Below, piece after piece: positions 1 through 8,977 of a DNA stretch of 64,000 nt. The translations under genes were made by a program, and so were the position numbers. Each line of letters opens with the position of its first letter. Position 1 is the stretch's first letter. The notes beneath the pieces were generated by a model. It saw only the letters and a list, made by a program, of their open reading frames with translations. It did not search any database and was not told the DNA's origin. Origin of the DNA: Acidobacteriaceae bacterium. Lineage in GTDB: Bacteria > Acidobacteriota > Terriglobia > Terriglobales > Acidobacteriaceae. The stretch is from contig DAHUXR010000002.1 in NCBI GenBank assembly GCA_027307045.1, positions 42,437 to 106,436 of the forward strand, in the 5' to 3' direction.

Positions 1-1
1 C

Positions 2-652
2 TTGACCAGCATCGACGCAATCGCCACCGTATTTGCCCGCGACATTCCCGCAGTGCAACCTCAAGGGCCGTATCTGCTGGCCGGATTTTGCGTGGGAGGA
101 ACGATTGCGTTCGAACTGGCCCAGCAACTCACAGCAAAAGGTCACCAGGTAAATTCCCTGATACTGTTTGGCTCCCCGTGTCCAACGGCGCTCGCCCTCC
201 GTTACCGCAGTCAGGCTGCGCTCATGAATGCTGCGGGCCGGGTCATGCGGCATGGCTCCGCTCTGGGGCAGAGAAAGCCAAGTGAATGGTCGCAATACCT
301 GCGCGAACGGGCTGCGGAGCGGCGGGCAGACCGCGAGCTAGAACGCCATGATCCGTTGCGTTTGCGCCTGGCCGAAACGACCGTGGAGGCCTTCAAGGCC
401 TACCAGCCAAAAGCTGCGACGTTTCCAGTCCACATGCTCATACCAAACGACCAGCCGGACTCTCTTCTCGAAGACAGACCCCTGGATTGGAATCTGTTCG
501 CAAAAGATTTTACCGTGCACCTGGGCCCCGCCGACGGAGACATGAACACCATGCTGATCGAGCCTCATGTTTCCCTGTTGGCTAAGTTGTTGAGAAAAAA
601 ACTGCTGGATGCAGATCCACCCCAGGCGGCGCTCAACGCCGCTGGCTTCTAA
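2..652 (+). CDS. Thioesterase domain, C-terminal part (5'-truncated by window edge)
   Basis: The frame is open to the left edge, so this is probably the end of a longer protein, such as an NRPS/PKS-type synthase or a stand-alone thioesterase. About 216 residues are visible. The alpha/beta-hydrolase elbow reads AGFCVGG, so the usual GxSxG serine is Cys30. The strand that normally ends in the catalytic Asp reads LILFGSP. The usual GDHxxML histidine motif reads GDMNTMLIEPHV, with Met in place of His. The fold therefore looks like a type I thioesterase, but the whole catalytic triad is non-canonical. The start at 2 is only the first possible codon. The assignment is firm for fold and weak for activity. 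Confidence 0.7.
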   Translation: MTSIDAIATVFARDIPAVQPQGPYLLAGFCVGGTIAFELAQQLTAKGHQVNSLILFGSPCPTALALRYRSQAALMNAAGRVMRHGSALGQRKPSEWSQYLRERAAERRADRELERHDPLRLRLAETTVEAFKAYQPKAATFPVHMLIPNDQPDSLLEDRPLDWNLFAKDFTVHLGPADGDMNTMLIEPHVSLLAKLLRKKLLDADPPQAALNAAGF

Positions 653-662
653 GGTGAGCGAC

Positions 663-676
663 GTGACGCTGGTCAC
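663..676. promoter_or_regulatory. Crp/Fnr-type palindrome upstream of usp
   Basis: GTGAC-GCTG-GTCAC is a perfect 5+5 inverted repeat that ends 32 bases before the ATG at 709. It matches the pattern GTGAY-N4-RTCAC found at four other promoters in this window. Binding by a Crp/Fnr-family regulator is inferred from the pattern only. Confidence 0.5.
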
Positions 677-708
677 ATCCCGCGGCGGCGTTGCGGAGAA
701 TCATCGTG

Positions 709-1680
709 ATGGAGCTTCTTTCCACAGCCTTTGGGGAATGCCGATATACGGAAATGGCGGTCAATATGTTATCCAGCGTGAGTACGCGTCTGATCCAGAT
801 AAAGCGAATTGCCGTCCTGACAGATTTGGGAAACGATTCAGAAAAAATGATGCGTTACGCCGCTTCATTGGCTCGGTGGTACGGATCGGAGTTGTTGCTT
901 TTCCATGCCTACCCTCCAGAGTTTTATGCGGCAATGCCTCCGGAGCCGCTTCCCATGTGGCCCGCAAGCGGGTTGTCTCCCAGGGAAGATGCTGAAGGAA
1001 AGATCAAGGTCCTTACTGACAAACTGAACCTCAAGGACCTTACGCCAAAGGTTTTGAGTCGCGAAACAAGCGTCGCTCATATTCTGGAGGAAATGGATGA
1101 ATATCACCCAAGCCTGGTAGTGCTGGCCACGCACGGCCGCAAGGGCATTGAAAAATGTTTTGTCGGCTCAGTTGCTGAAGAAGTATTCAGAAGAGTGCAT
1201 TGGCCAGTGCTGATCCTTGGCGCCGATTGTGTACCCCCGGAGTCGATGATGCAGACACAATTTGAGCGCGTTCTCTATGCCACAGACCTCTCGGCGGTGT
1301 CTTTGACGGCGTTGCATTATGCGTCTGGGATTTCTCACGATCACGAGGCGCAGCTCATTGCTCTTTATGTTGAGCCCGATGCAAGGCAAGGGTTCTCTTT
1401 CGATCAGGTCATTGCGCAGCAACGACTGGAAGATTGGCTGCAGGACAACATTGACGGCATGTCCGAAGCATTGGCCGGCGTGCATTGCATGGTCGATTTC
1501 GGCAAGCCGGGAGCGAAGATAACCGAAGTCGCTGCGCGGCAGCAAGCTGATCTTGTAGTCGTGGGCGCTCGTGGATTGGGAGCCATCTCCGGAGCGGCCA
1601 GCCATTTCATTGGCGGTACCGCGTATGACGTCATCTGCGGCTCGAAATGCCCGGTGCTGATTGTGCCGCAACCGCGCTAG
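709..1680 (+). CDS. Tandem universal stress protein (two UspA domains)
   Basis: This 323-residue protein has two UspA domains, roughly residues 30-170 and 180-322. Each ends with the beta-strand typical of the family (WPVLIL and CPVLIVP). The first domain keeps the ATP-binding pattern (ATHG, nine residues, then GS). The second has a longer spacing before GGT, so its nucleotide binding is less certain. ATG 709 is chosen because GGAG lies about 10 bases upstream; TTG 691 is in frame but has no ribosome site. Universal stress proteins act in the cytoplasm in stress and energy-limitation survival. A Crp/Fnr-like palindrome lies in front, as for the second Usp gene at 58229. Confidence 0.88.
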   Translation: MELLSTAFGECRYTEMAVNMLSSVSTRLIQIKRIAVLTDLGNDSEKMMRYAASLARWYGSELLLFHAYPPEFYAAMPPEPLPMWPASGLSPREDAEGKIKVLTDKLNLKDLTPKVLSRETSVAHILEEMDEYHPSLVVLATHGRKGIEKCFVGSVAEEVFRRVHWPVLILGADCVPPESMMQTQFERVLYATDLSAVSLTALHYASGISHDHEAQLIALYVEPDARQGFSFDQVIAQQRLEDWLQDNIDGMSEALAGVHCMVDFGKPGAKITEVAARQQADLVVVGARGLGAISGAASHFIGGTAYDVICGSKCPVLIVPQPR

Positions 1681-1681
1681 C

Positions 1682-1708
1682 TCTTGCCGCACAGAGATAG
1701 CGGCAAGA
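1682..1708. terminator. Hairpin between convergent usp and glgP
   Basis: TCTTGCCGC and GCGGCAAGA form a 9-bp stem around a 9-base loop just after the usp stop codon. No T-run follows, so it may be a weak or bidirectional terminator. Confidence 0.35.
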
Positions 1709-1794
1709 AGATGTCCTACGAGTCGAGCACTAAAGTGCGTAGCAGGTGCGCGCGTATCTGACATCTAGGAGAGAATGAAACTGCGGCTCTTGAT

Positions 1795-3564
1795 TTATGC
1801 GGCACCAGAACGCCGTCTTTCGATAACCGCATGTTCCACCGGCATTGCACTCTTCCCCTCGAAGTAGGCGTCCAAAACGTATTGCGACAACATTCGCTGC
1901 GTATTGAAGAATGAGCCATTCAGCGCTATCGAGAGACGCATCATTTCAGCGCAGGCATCCGGGCGGCCATAAAACAACGGCACAATGATTTTTTCCAGTT
2001 TGTGATAAAGAGCGGCAATCTCATCCGCCTCGGTTTCCGGAATTTCCTCGCGCCCAATGTCCCAGCCAGTAGCGCCTTCAACGTGTCCTTCAAGCCACCA
2101 TCCATCGGGGACGCTAAAACTTGGCACGCCGTTCAACGCAGCTTTCATGCCGCTGGTTCCGGAAGCCTCATGCGGCCGCTCAGGAGTATTGATCCATAGA
2201 TCTACACCGCTTGTAATGAGTGAGGCCCAGCGCATGTCATAGTTCTCCACGTAAACGGAAGGGATCGTATCTTTCAGCGCTGCCATCGCCGCAAACACAT
2301 GCCGAATCTGCTCCTTTCCCGCTTCGTCCCGCGGATGCGCCTTGCCGCCATAAATAATCCGCAATGGTCCCACGTTGCGGGCAATCGATCTGAGACGCTC
2401 CAGGTCAGAGAACAAGAGATCTGCGCGTTTGTAAGCGGTGGCCCGCCGCGCAAACCCCAGAGTCAATACATTCGCGTCAAGTTGGACACCGGTTGCGCGC
2501 GCTACCTCTGCGATCAGCGCAGTCTTGGCTAGTACGTGAGCGTCACGGATTTCCTTTAGCGGAATGCCGATTGCGTATCGGAAATAGAGATTGTCGCGAC
2601 GCCATTCCGGAATGTGGCGATCATAAAGTTCCTGAAAGGGCGGCGATGCCCACGTTCCGGCGTGCACGCCATTGGTAATTGCGCGGATCGAATATTCGGG
2701 AAACATGCCGCGCGACACTTCACCATGCTGCATGGCCACACCATTGATGTAATGAGAAAAACGCAACGCCAGGTCAGTCATGTTGAGGACTTTTCCGCCC
2801 AAACAACCAGTGCGTTGCAGGGCGGCCGTGCGCTCGTCGCCAAGGATGCGGCGCACAAGGCCATTGGAGAATTGATCGTGCCCAGCAGGAACTGGAGTGT
2901 GCGTGGTGAAAACACATTTCCTGCGCACAAAGGCAATCTCTTCTTCAGAACTCTCTGCCAGAGAGCGTCCGGCCACATGCTCTTCCAGCAGCGCAAGCGC
3001 TAAAAGTGCCGCATGCCCCTCATTCATGTGGTATGTCATCAGGTGGTGATGTCCTAACTGGCGCAACATTGCGATTCCGCCAATGCCAAGAACAACTTCC
3101 TGGCATAGGCGATAGTAGTCATCCCCGCCATACAGGTGGTCCGTCAAGGTTTGAAAAAACGGCGGATTTTCCGGCAGCGCCGTATCCAGAAGATAGACAG
3201 GCACAGTGTGTCCGCTATAACCGCGAACCGTATATTGCCAAGCCCGTATTGCGATCGTATGGCCTTCAATGACAATAGAGGACCGCGCGTCAAGCGGCTG
3301 CAAGACCTTTTCGGGGCCCCAGATTGACGGCGTCTCAGACTGATTTCCCCGCGCATCCAGATGCTGCTCAAAGTATCCTTTGCGATGCAGCAGCGTAACA
3401 CCCGCCATCGGCAATCCCATATCAGCCGCGGAACGCAGCGTGTCACCAGCCAGAATCCCCAATCCACCCGCATAGGTGGGCAAGCTTGCCTCCAATGCGA
3501 TCTCCATGGAAAAGTATGCCGCCCCAATTGGATGAAAATTCATTTTGGTCCGTGCACCCGCCAT
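1795..3564 (-). CDS. glgP: Alpha-glucan (glycogen) phosphorylase, short form
   Basis: This 589-residue GT35-family protein is predicted to release glucose-1-phosphate from alpha-1,4-glucans using pyridoxal phosphate. The N-terminus has the conserved YFSMEIAL and YAGGLGILAGD stretches. The PLP-lysine motif GTSGMKAALNG is present, with Lys about residue 474. It is shorter than the roughly 800-residue E. coli enzymes and matches the compact bacterial/archaeal alpha-glucan phosphorylase subfamily. ATG 3564 is used; ATG 3543 is an alternative. A Crp/Fnr-like palindrome lies about 90 bases upstream, which fits energy mobilisation under stress together with the neighbouring usp and hsp20 genes. Confidence 0.9.
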   Translation of the reverse strand: MAGARTKMNFHPIGAAYFSMEIALEASLPTYAGGLGILAGDTLRSAADMGLPMAGVTLLHRKGYFEQHLDARGNQSETPSIWGPEKVLQPLDARSSIVIEGHTIAIRAWQYTVRGYSGHTVPVYLLDTALPENPPFFQTLTDHLYGGDDYYRLCQEVVLGIGGIAMLRQLGHHHLMTYHMNEGHAALLALALLEEHVAGRSLAESSEEEIAFVRRKCVFTTHTPVPAGHDQFSNGLVRRILGDERTAALQRTGCLGGKVLNMTDLALRFSHYINGVAMQHGEVSRGMFPEYSIRAITNGVHAGTWASPPFQELYDRHIPEWRRDNLYFRYAIGIPLKEIRDAHVLAKTALIAEVARATGVQLDANVLTLGFARRATAYKRADLLFSDLERLRSIARNVGPLRIIYGGKAHPRDEAGKEQIRHVFAAMAALKDTIPSVYVENYDMRWASLITSGVDLWINTPERPHEASGTSGMKAALNGVPSFSVPDGWWLEGHVEGATGWDIGREEIPETEADEIAALYHKLEKIIVPLFYGRPDACAEMMRLSIALNGSFFNTQRMLSQYVLDAYFEGKSAMPVEHAVIERRRSGAA

Positions 3565-3662
3565 TTTCCGGGCTTGATCTGCATTCGCTCTGCGTCACAC
3601 AAAGGACAGTTCAGGCGCGAGCACCCACACGTTAAGCATGGGGCCGATGCATAGTAATGTCT

Positions 3663-3676
3663 GTGACATCTGTCAC
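3663..3676. promoter_or_regulatory. Crp/Fnr-type palindrome upstream of glgP
   Basis: GTGAC-ATCT-GTCAC is a perfect inverted repeat about 100 bases upstream of the glgP start. It follows the same GTGAY-N4-RTCAC pattern as the usp, hsp20 and ywiC-like promoters. Confidence 0.45.
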
Positions 3677-3712
3677 CGATGCGGTTTTGCCTGAGATGTC
3701 GATTGTTCATAC

Positions 3713-3732
3713 GGCCCACAAGATTGTGGGCC
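3713..3732. terminator. Perfect hairpin downstream of hsp20
   Basis: GGCCCACA-AGAT-TGTGGGCC is an 8-bp perfect stem with a 4-base loop, located about 80 bases after the hsp20 stop on the minus strand. There is no following T-run, so termination is only a possibility. Confidence 0.35.
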
Positions 3733-3812
3733 GCGATTAAGAACGTACTGCAACGTGAAGAATATCGGTGGCCACGGGATCTCTCCTATAGCCACCTGCT
3801 GCACTTTAGTGT

Positions 3813-4307
3813 TTAAGCTGCCTTACCCCTTGATGATGCGACCGGTGCTTTGTTCACGCCTATGGTGATCTGCTTAGGCTTGAATTCTTCCCGCTTGGCG
3901 AGAGTAATATTCAACAAGCCATTCTCAAAAGTGGCATTTACCTTCTCTGCATCCACGGTGGCGGGCAGAGTGAAGGAACGGGTAAATTTCCCGTAGCGCC
4001 GTTCAATCCTGTGGAAGTTTTCCTTCTTTTCGTCCTCCTTGAACTTGCGTTCACCAGCGATGATGAGCACATTGTTCTCAAGGGTGATGTTCAGATCTTC
4101 CTGCTTCACGCCTGGGATCTCCGCCTGCAGCGTGATGTTGTGATCATCTTCAGAAATGTCTACTGGTGGCAGAAAACTCTCTGGCGCCAGCTGTTGCTCA
4201 AGTCCAAAGTTTTCAAAGCCGCCAAACGGCTGATTAAAGAGCTGGTTCATACGGTCTTGCAGTGAAGTCAACTCAAAAAATGGGTTTCTGCGAATGATAT
4301 TTGACAT
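3813..4307 (-). CDS. Small heat-shock protein (Hsp20/alpha-crystallin)
   Basis: This 164-residue ATP-independent chaperone is predicted to hold unfolding proteins in the cytoplasm. An alpha-crystallin domain spans about residues 46-140, with the signature FENGLLNITL near its end. The C-terminal I-x-I anchor (ITI) is followed by a flexible tail. The start at 4307 is preferred over the longer frame (4361) because AGGAGA lies 7-8 bases upstream. A GTGAT-N4-ATCAC palindrome sits about 100 bases upstream. The gene lies in a block of stress genes (usp, DUF892, alcohol dehydrogenase). Confidence 0.92.
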   Translation of the reverse strand: MSNIIRRNPFFELTSLQDRMNQLFNQPFGGFENFGLEQQLAPESFLPPVDISEDDHNITLQAEIPGVKQEDLNITLENNVLIIAGERKFKEDEKKENFHRIERRYGKFTRSFTLPATVDAEKVNATFENGLLNITLAKREEFKPKQITIGVNKAPVASSRGKAA

Positions 4308-4408
4308 GATGGTATCTCCTTTTCTAAGAACGGTTTCATTGCGGTTGCGGAAAACGTCCATAACAACGCTGCTTGAAATGACTTTAAAGGCCGGAACGCC
4401 GGGGTACT

Positions 4409-4422
4409 GTGATAGGGATCAC
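4409..4422. promoter_or_regulatory. Crp/Fnr-type palindrome upstream of hsp20
   Basis: GTGAT-AGGG-ATCAC is a perfect 5+5 inverted repeat. A degraded second copy (GTGAT-TCGA-ATTGT) follows about 20 bases further from the gene. It matches the pattern seen at four other promoters in the window. Confidence 0.5.
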
Positions 4423-4536
4423 GGAAGGTTGTGATTCGAATTGTGCAGGTCAAATAGCAATATACCCTCCCCTGCGAAGCCGCACTTGGGCGGCTTCCGG
4501 GAAGAGCATTTCAGGATCGCAAGGAGAACCTGAGGC

Positions 4537-5046
4537 TTAAGCTGCTTTATCAGCTTCCACGTTGACGCGATCAGCAATGGACGTGAGCAGATGGTCAGCG
4601 TGTCCTTCTTCTTTGATTGTCTGGTCCAGCAGCGCGGCTTGCCCTTGCCGGCCAAGAATCTGGGCCCAGCGGCGGACCGCGCCATACGATGCTATTTCAT
4701 AATGCTCCACGCGCTGCGCGGCAGCGATCAGTGCAACGTCGCGGACCGTCAAGTCTGTCGCGTCCTTTATCATGTCCTCGGCTTCGCTCACCAGGGCCGA
4801 CAATACCTTGCATTTAATCGCGTCAACTTCACGATTCTCTTGCCTCAAAATGTCTTGCAATCGGGTCACATGGACACGCGTTTCCTGAAGATGAGATTGA
4901 AACGCTTGTTTCAGTTGAGGATCGGTTGCCTTCTCAAGCATGGTAGGTAATGCGTCAACAATCTGTTGCTCGGTGGAAAGCAACATGCGTAGCTGGTTGT
5001 GATAAAGATCTCTCAGGGAATCAAGATTGGCAGAGAACAGTTTCAT
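4537..5046 (-). CDS. DUF892 / YciF-type ferritin-like stress protein
   Basis: This 169-residue all-helical protein belongs to the DUF892 (YciF) family, recognisable from its N-terminus (LRDLYHNQLRMLL), the EQQIVDALPTM helix and a late EEGHAD helix. Family members have a ferritin-like four-helix bundle with a di-metal site and are induced by stress; the exact reaction is unknown. The gene lies 46 bases downstream of the alcohol dehydrogenase on the same strand and may be co-transcribed with it. A purine-rich AAAAAGGAG ribosome site precedes the ATG. Confidence 0.85.
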   Translation of the reverse strand: MKLFSANLDSLRDLYHNQLRMLLSTEQQIVDALPTMLEKATDPQLKQAFQSHLQETRVHVTRLQDILRQENREVDAIKCKVLSALVSEAEDMIKDATDLTVRDVALIAAAQRVEHYEIASYGAVRRWAQILGRQGQAALLDQTIKEEGHADHLLTSIADRVNVEADKAA

Positions 5047-5092
5047 GTTTCACTCCTTTTTTAGTTTTGGTACTCAATTTTCCAGGGCTGCG

Positions 5093-6319
5093 TCAGGCAG
5101 CACGTTCGCGTTGTTCGGCCGGATCCAGCTTCACTTTGATCCAGCCCCGCTCGTGCCTGTCAAAAGCGTGATAGGCATCAATCGCTGAGCTAATCGGCTC
5201 CACTTGTGTAAGAAATTGCTCGGGATGCATCACGCCGCTTCTTACCAGTTCGATCATCTCCGGCATGTAGCGGCGATGGTTGCAGTTTCCGGCCTTCAGC
5301 GTCAGGTTCTTTTCCATGATTCGTTCAATGGGAAAGTCCTGAAGAGGCGCGGGATAAACGCCGATCACGGAGACAGTGCCGGCTTTGGCTACCGATTCGA
5401 TTGCCCACTTCAATGCCTGGCTGGGCGCGCCACCGGGCTGGAAGTCTTTCCCCTTCGGAGTTCCCTCTTCGGCAATCTTCTTCAGCTCCTGCTTAAATTC
5501 TTTTTGGGCCTTCTTGTCGGCCGCTGGTCCCTTTGTAGCAGTTGTCGCATCGACGCCAACCGCATCAATCACGCGGTCTGGGCCAGAACCATTTGTTGCT
5601 TCTTTCAGCGCTTCGATGGGATTTTCTTTCTGAAAGTTGATGACTTCAGCGCCATGCGCCCGCGCCATTTCCAGCCGCGACTCCACACTATCGATGGCGA
5701 ATACGCGGCCGGCGCCCAGATGTTGTGCGCAGGCAATAGCAAATAGCCCAACCGGGCCACAGCCAAAAATCGCCACAATGTTAGAGGGCTTTATTTCCGC
5801 CATCACCGCTGCCATGTAAGAAGTCGGAAGGATGTCAGACATCAGGATGGCTTGATCGTCAGAGATCTCTTCCGGCAGTTTTACCAGCACCGCTCCCGCG
5901 AAAGGTATGCGCGCATATTCAGCCTGCAATCCATCCAGACCGCCGGCTTCATCCGGGCCGCCAAAGAAGACAGTGCCGGCATCCGGACCGTTGGGGTTAG
6001 CGACGTTGCATTGCGAATGATAGCCTGCCCGGCAATACACGCAGCTTCCGCAGCCGACGGTTGAGGGCACAACCACACGATCGCCTTTGCGCAAGTTGCG
6101 AACTGACTTGCCCACCTCCTCCACAATGCCTACTGCTTCATGGCCCAGGATTCGGCCCTCTTTCATACCAGGCGCCGTTCCGCGAATGAAATGCAGATCA
6201 GTGCCGCATATCGCGCTGGATGTAATACGAATGATCGCGTCGGATGTTTTCTGCAACTTTGGCTCAGGAACAGTTTGCAGCGAAACGTTGCCAACGCCAC
6301 CAAATACGACAGCTTTCAT
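5093..6319 (-). CDS. Zinc-dependent alcohol dehydrogenase (formaldehyde dehydrogenase-like)
   Basis: This 408-residue MDR-superfamily oxidoreductase is likely NAD-dependent. Catalytic zinc ligands are Cys38 (AICGTD) and His60-Glu61 (GHEAVG). The four structural-zinc cysteines are at 90, 93, 96 and 104. A Rossmann motif GCGPVG follows. A lysine-rich insert of about 45 residues after the cofactor domain is typical of the glutathione-independent formaldehyde dehydrogenase-like subgroup. The start at 6319 is supported by GGAGGAAAT upstream; the longer frame (6355) is not. The substrate cannot be fixed from sequence. It is probably transcribed with the DUF892 gene. Confidence 0.87.
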   Translation of the reverse strand: MKAVVFGGVGNVSLQTVPEPKLQKTSDAIIRITSSAICGTDLHFIRGTAPGMKEGRILGHEAVGIVEEVGKSVRNLRKGDRVVVPSTVGCGSCVYCRAGYHSQCNVANPNGPDAGTVFFGGPDEAGGLDGLQAEYARIPFAGAVLVKLPEEISDDQAILMSDILPTSYMAAVMAEIKPSNIVAIFGCGPVGLFAIACAQHLGAGRVFAIDSVESRLEMARAHGAEVINFQKENPIEALKEATNGSGPDRVIDAVGVDATTATKGPAADKKAQKEFKQELKKIAEEGTPKGKDFQPGGAPSQALKWAIESVAKAGTVSVIGVYPAPLQDFPIERIMEKNLTLKAGNCNHRRYMPEMIELVRSGVMHPEQFLTQVEPISSAIDAYHAFDRHERGWIKVKLDPAEQRERAA

Positions 6320-6680
6320 AAAATTATTTCCTCCAAGCACGTACGGAGTTCTCAAACGGTCTTGAGGCTTTGTGACCTTGCTCAGTGGCTTTCCACCTAA
6401 AAGCTCCAGATTGGTTGTGGATGTAAGAGTCCTGCGTCTCCGTTGTTGCCGGAAGCGGATGCAGGAGCTAAAGCGCTTAACTGTGAGAATGTCGAAAAAA
6501 CTATTGGGTTGCCGCGCCGGGCGATTCTTGCGGTCTTCCCCTCACGCCGGCAACGCTGGCCTGCAGCGCTGGTGAGGGTCACAGGTGCGCTACAAGCGAT
6601 GCCACCTTGCAAGCGAATGCCACCTTCGCTCTCTGTTAAACATCTGACTTGAAATATCAGCCTGAAAATCGGAGATAACA

Positions 6681-7220
6681 TTGGCAAAAAAGAAGAAACA
6701 AGGAATGGTAAATCCGACCCGGCTTGCTTCTATTGACAAGAAAAAGAAGGTGCAGGTCGTTATTGAAACGCCCAAGGGCAGCCGCAACAAATATGCCTGG
6801 GACCCGGACCAGCAAATATTTGTGTTGAAAAAAGTCCTTCCTGAAGGGATGGCATTCCCGCACGATTTCGGCTTCATCCCTTCAACCGAAGCGGATGATG
6901 GCGACCCACTGGATGTGCTGGTGCTCATGGACCAGCCGGTTTTTACGGGATGTCTGGTGAAAGCGCGGCTGATCGGGGTGATCGAGGGTAAGCAGACGGA
7001 GAAAGGCAAATCAGAGCGCAATGACCGGCTGCTGGCGGTGGCCGAGTCCAGCCACACGCATTCTGACATCAACTCCGTCAACGATTTGAACAAAGACCTG
7101 CTGAAGGAGCTGGAACAGTTTCTAGTGAATTATCACGCCAATGACGGAGCGGAATTTAAGGTGCTAGCCCGCAAGGGCCCTTCTGCCGCGGCCGCATGTC
7201 TGGAAAAAGCAATCGCATAG
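6681..7220 (+). CDS. ppa: Inorganic pyrophosphatase (family I)
   Basis: This 179-residue soluble pyrophosphatase hydrolyses diphosphate to phosphate and drives biosynthetic reactions. The family metal motif DGDPLDVLVL (D-x-D-P-x-D) is intact, as is the upstream FPHDFGFIP. A lysine-rich N-terminus (residues 3-6 and 20-23) is unusual but tolerated. TTG 6681 is chosen because GGAG lies 8 bases upstream; ATG 6705 is the alternative. A strong intrinsic terminator lies further downstream at 7409. Confidence 0.9.
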   Translation: MAKKKKQGMVNPTRLASIDKKKKVQVVIETPKGSRNKYAWDPDQQIFVLKKVLPEGMAFPHDFGFIPSTEADDGDPLDVLVLMDQPVFTGCLVKARLIGVIEGKQTEKGKSERNDRLLAVAESSHTHSDINSVNDLNKDLLKELEQFLVNYHANDGAEFKVLARKGPSAAAACLEKAIA

Positions 7221-7408
7221 CAGCACTTTGCCCGGCCACCGTTCTGCATTCAGGTCTCCCGCTTCGACAATTTCGTGCGCCAACCCCTGCTAATGACCAA
7301 GGTTCAAGGCAAACTGGGTAAATTTGTACCTGAGTCAGTGAAGGCAGAGCAACACAGGAAAATGGCGGAGCCAAAAACAGGCACAAAATAGTCAGCCCGC
7401 AAAGGACT

Positions 7409-7447
7409 CGGCGCTCCAGCTGACAAGCTGAGCGCCGAATATTTTTT
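7409..7447 (+). terminator. Intrinsic terminator downstream of ppa
   Basis: A long stem (CGGCGCT, bulged C, CAGCT pairing with AGCTG, AGCGCCG) is followed by AATATTTTTT. It lies between the convergent ppa and MFS genes. Confidence 0.75.
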
Positions 7448-7474
7448 GGCATGCTTGTGCGCCGCAATGGGTCG

Positions 7475-8728
7475 TTAAGTGTCCTGCGGCAGGGATTCCG
7501 CTGTGGTCTTCGAAAGGTCGGCGCCTTTGCGTTCACCGCCCAACCACGTGATGACGGCAACCAGCGTTGCGATAAAGATCACGGTCCATGTAAGCACCGG
7601 CGCAAAACTGCCGCCATAGCGCTCCTCGGCAAGTTTGGCCTGAATCACTGAGTTACGCGATGAAAGCAAGTTTCCCAGTTGATAAGCCAGCCCGGGAAAT
7701 GTTCCGCGCACTGCCGGCGGCGAAAGCTCATTCAGGTGCGCCGGAACTACTCCCCAGGCGCCCTGGACCATAAATTGCATCAGGAACCCGCCTAGCGCGA
7801 GCAGGGCGACACTATTCGCGTAAGCCCACAACGGAATGCACGGAATGGCACAAAGAGCCGCAATCAAAATCGCTTTGCGCCGGCCGATCTTCTCTGACCA
7901 CGCCCCGAAGATCACTCCGCCCAGCAGCGCGCCAATATTGTAGATAATGGCGATGAATCCCACGATTCTCGGCGTGAAGCCATGGTTTTTTTGCAGGAAT
8001 GTGGGATACAGATCCTGCGTGCCGTGGCTGAAGGAGTTGAATGCGAACATCAGCACGATAAGGAAGAGAAAGCTTCCGCCAAACATTGCCACGTCACGGC
8101 TGAGGTGTCGTTGTTCTTTGGCCTGGGTCTGGCCTGCCAGAAAGGCCGGCGACTCATCGACCTTGGTGCGTATATAAATGACAAGGAAAGCCGGCAGCGC
8201 GCCGATCACAAACATCCCGCGCCAGCCGACGTAAGAAAACAGCGTGCCGTAAACCAGAGCTGCCAATAGATAACCGACGACATACCCTTCCTGCAAGAGT
8301 CCGGAGAAGAAGCCGCGACCTTCCTTGGGCAGCGTTTCAAATGCCAGCGCTGCGCCCACGCCCCATTCGCCACCCATGGCTATGCCAAACAAGGCGCGCA
8401 TGATCAGGAATGCATGCAGTGACGGCGCAAAAGCGGAGCCAAGTTCAAAGACGGAGTAAGCGATGATGTCAATCATCAACGTGGGACGGCGGCCGAACTT
8501 GTCCGCCATCATGCCGAAAAGAAAAGCGCCCACGGGACGCATGGCCAACGTAATAAAGATGGCTTCCGCAATAGCGGAAACCTTGGTGTGAAAGTCAGCG
8601 CTGATGGCGGTTACGCAGAAGACCAGGATGAAGAAGTCAAAGGCATCAAGCGACCAGCCAAGAAAACAGGCAATGAAGGTATTTCGCTGGACCGAGGTAA
8701 GATTCTGCAGCCGGCGCAAAAAGCTCAT
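7475..8728 (-). CDS. MFS transporter, SHS (lactate/sialate:H+ symporter)-like
   Basis: This 417-residue, 12-helix major facilitator protein of the inner membrane carries the signature DKFGRRPTLM between helices 2 and 3. The opening LGWSLDAFDFFIL resembles the sialate/lactate (Jen1-like) proton symporter family, so a monocarboxylate substrate is likely but unproven. The start at 8728 has GGAGAACCGC directly before the ATG, which is better than the upstream frame start at 8809. It stands alone, convergent with ppa. Confidence 0.8.
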   Translation of the reverse strand: MSFLRRLQNLTSVQRNTFIACFLGWSLDAFDFFILVFCVTAISADFHTKVSAIAEAIFITLAMRPVGAFLFGMMADKFGRRPTLMIDIIAYSVFELGSAFAPSLHAFLIMRALFGIAMGGEWGVGAALAFETLPKEGRGFFSGLLQEGYVVGYLLAALVYGTLFSYVGWRGMFVIGALPAFLVIYIRTKVDESPAFLAGQTQAKEQRHLSRDVAMFGGSFLFLIVLMFAFNSFSHGTQDLYPTFLQKNHGFTPRIVGFIAIIYNIGALLGGVIFGAWSEKIGRRKAILIAALCAIPCIPLWAYANSVALLALGGFLMQFMVQGAWGVVPAHLNELSPPAVRGTFPGLAYQLGNLLSSRNSVIQAKLAEERYGGSFAPVLTWTVIFIATLVAVITWLGGERKGADLSKTTAESLPQDT

Positions 8729-8925
8729 GCGGTTCTCCACGTGAGAGCTGGCCAGACTTCCCATTGGAGCCAGACAAATCCAGCCTAACTCACTTCGATG
8801 TCTAAACAAATATAGACGGTGTAACGGCTTCTTTCATGTGGCAACACAGCCGCCAGGTTTGCGGTCATAAGAGAATAGCACCCCGGGATTGTTTCAATTG
8901 CAAAAAGCTTTCAGGCGAAGCTCTC

Positions 8926-8958
8926 AAAAAAGAGAGAGGAATCGCCTCTCCCTTTTTT
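8926..8958. terminator. Bidirectional intrinsic terminator
   Basis: AAAAAAG-a-GAGAGG pairs with CCTCTC-c-CTTTTTT around a 5-base loop. It directly follows the stop of the minus-strand gene at 8978, with a T-run on either strand. Confidence 0.75.
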
Positions 8959-8977
8959 GGATTTGATGCTCGCGAGC

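Noticed and set aside
6571..6584. GTGAGGGTCAC upstream of ppa as a sixth regulator site
   Set aside because: The spacer between half-sites is 3 bases, not 6 as in the other five, so it does not fit the same motif.
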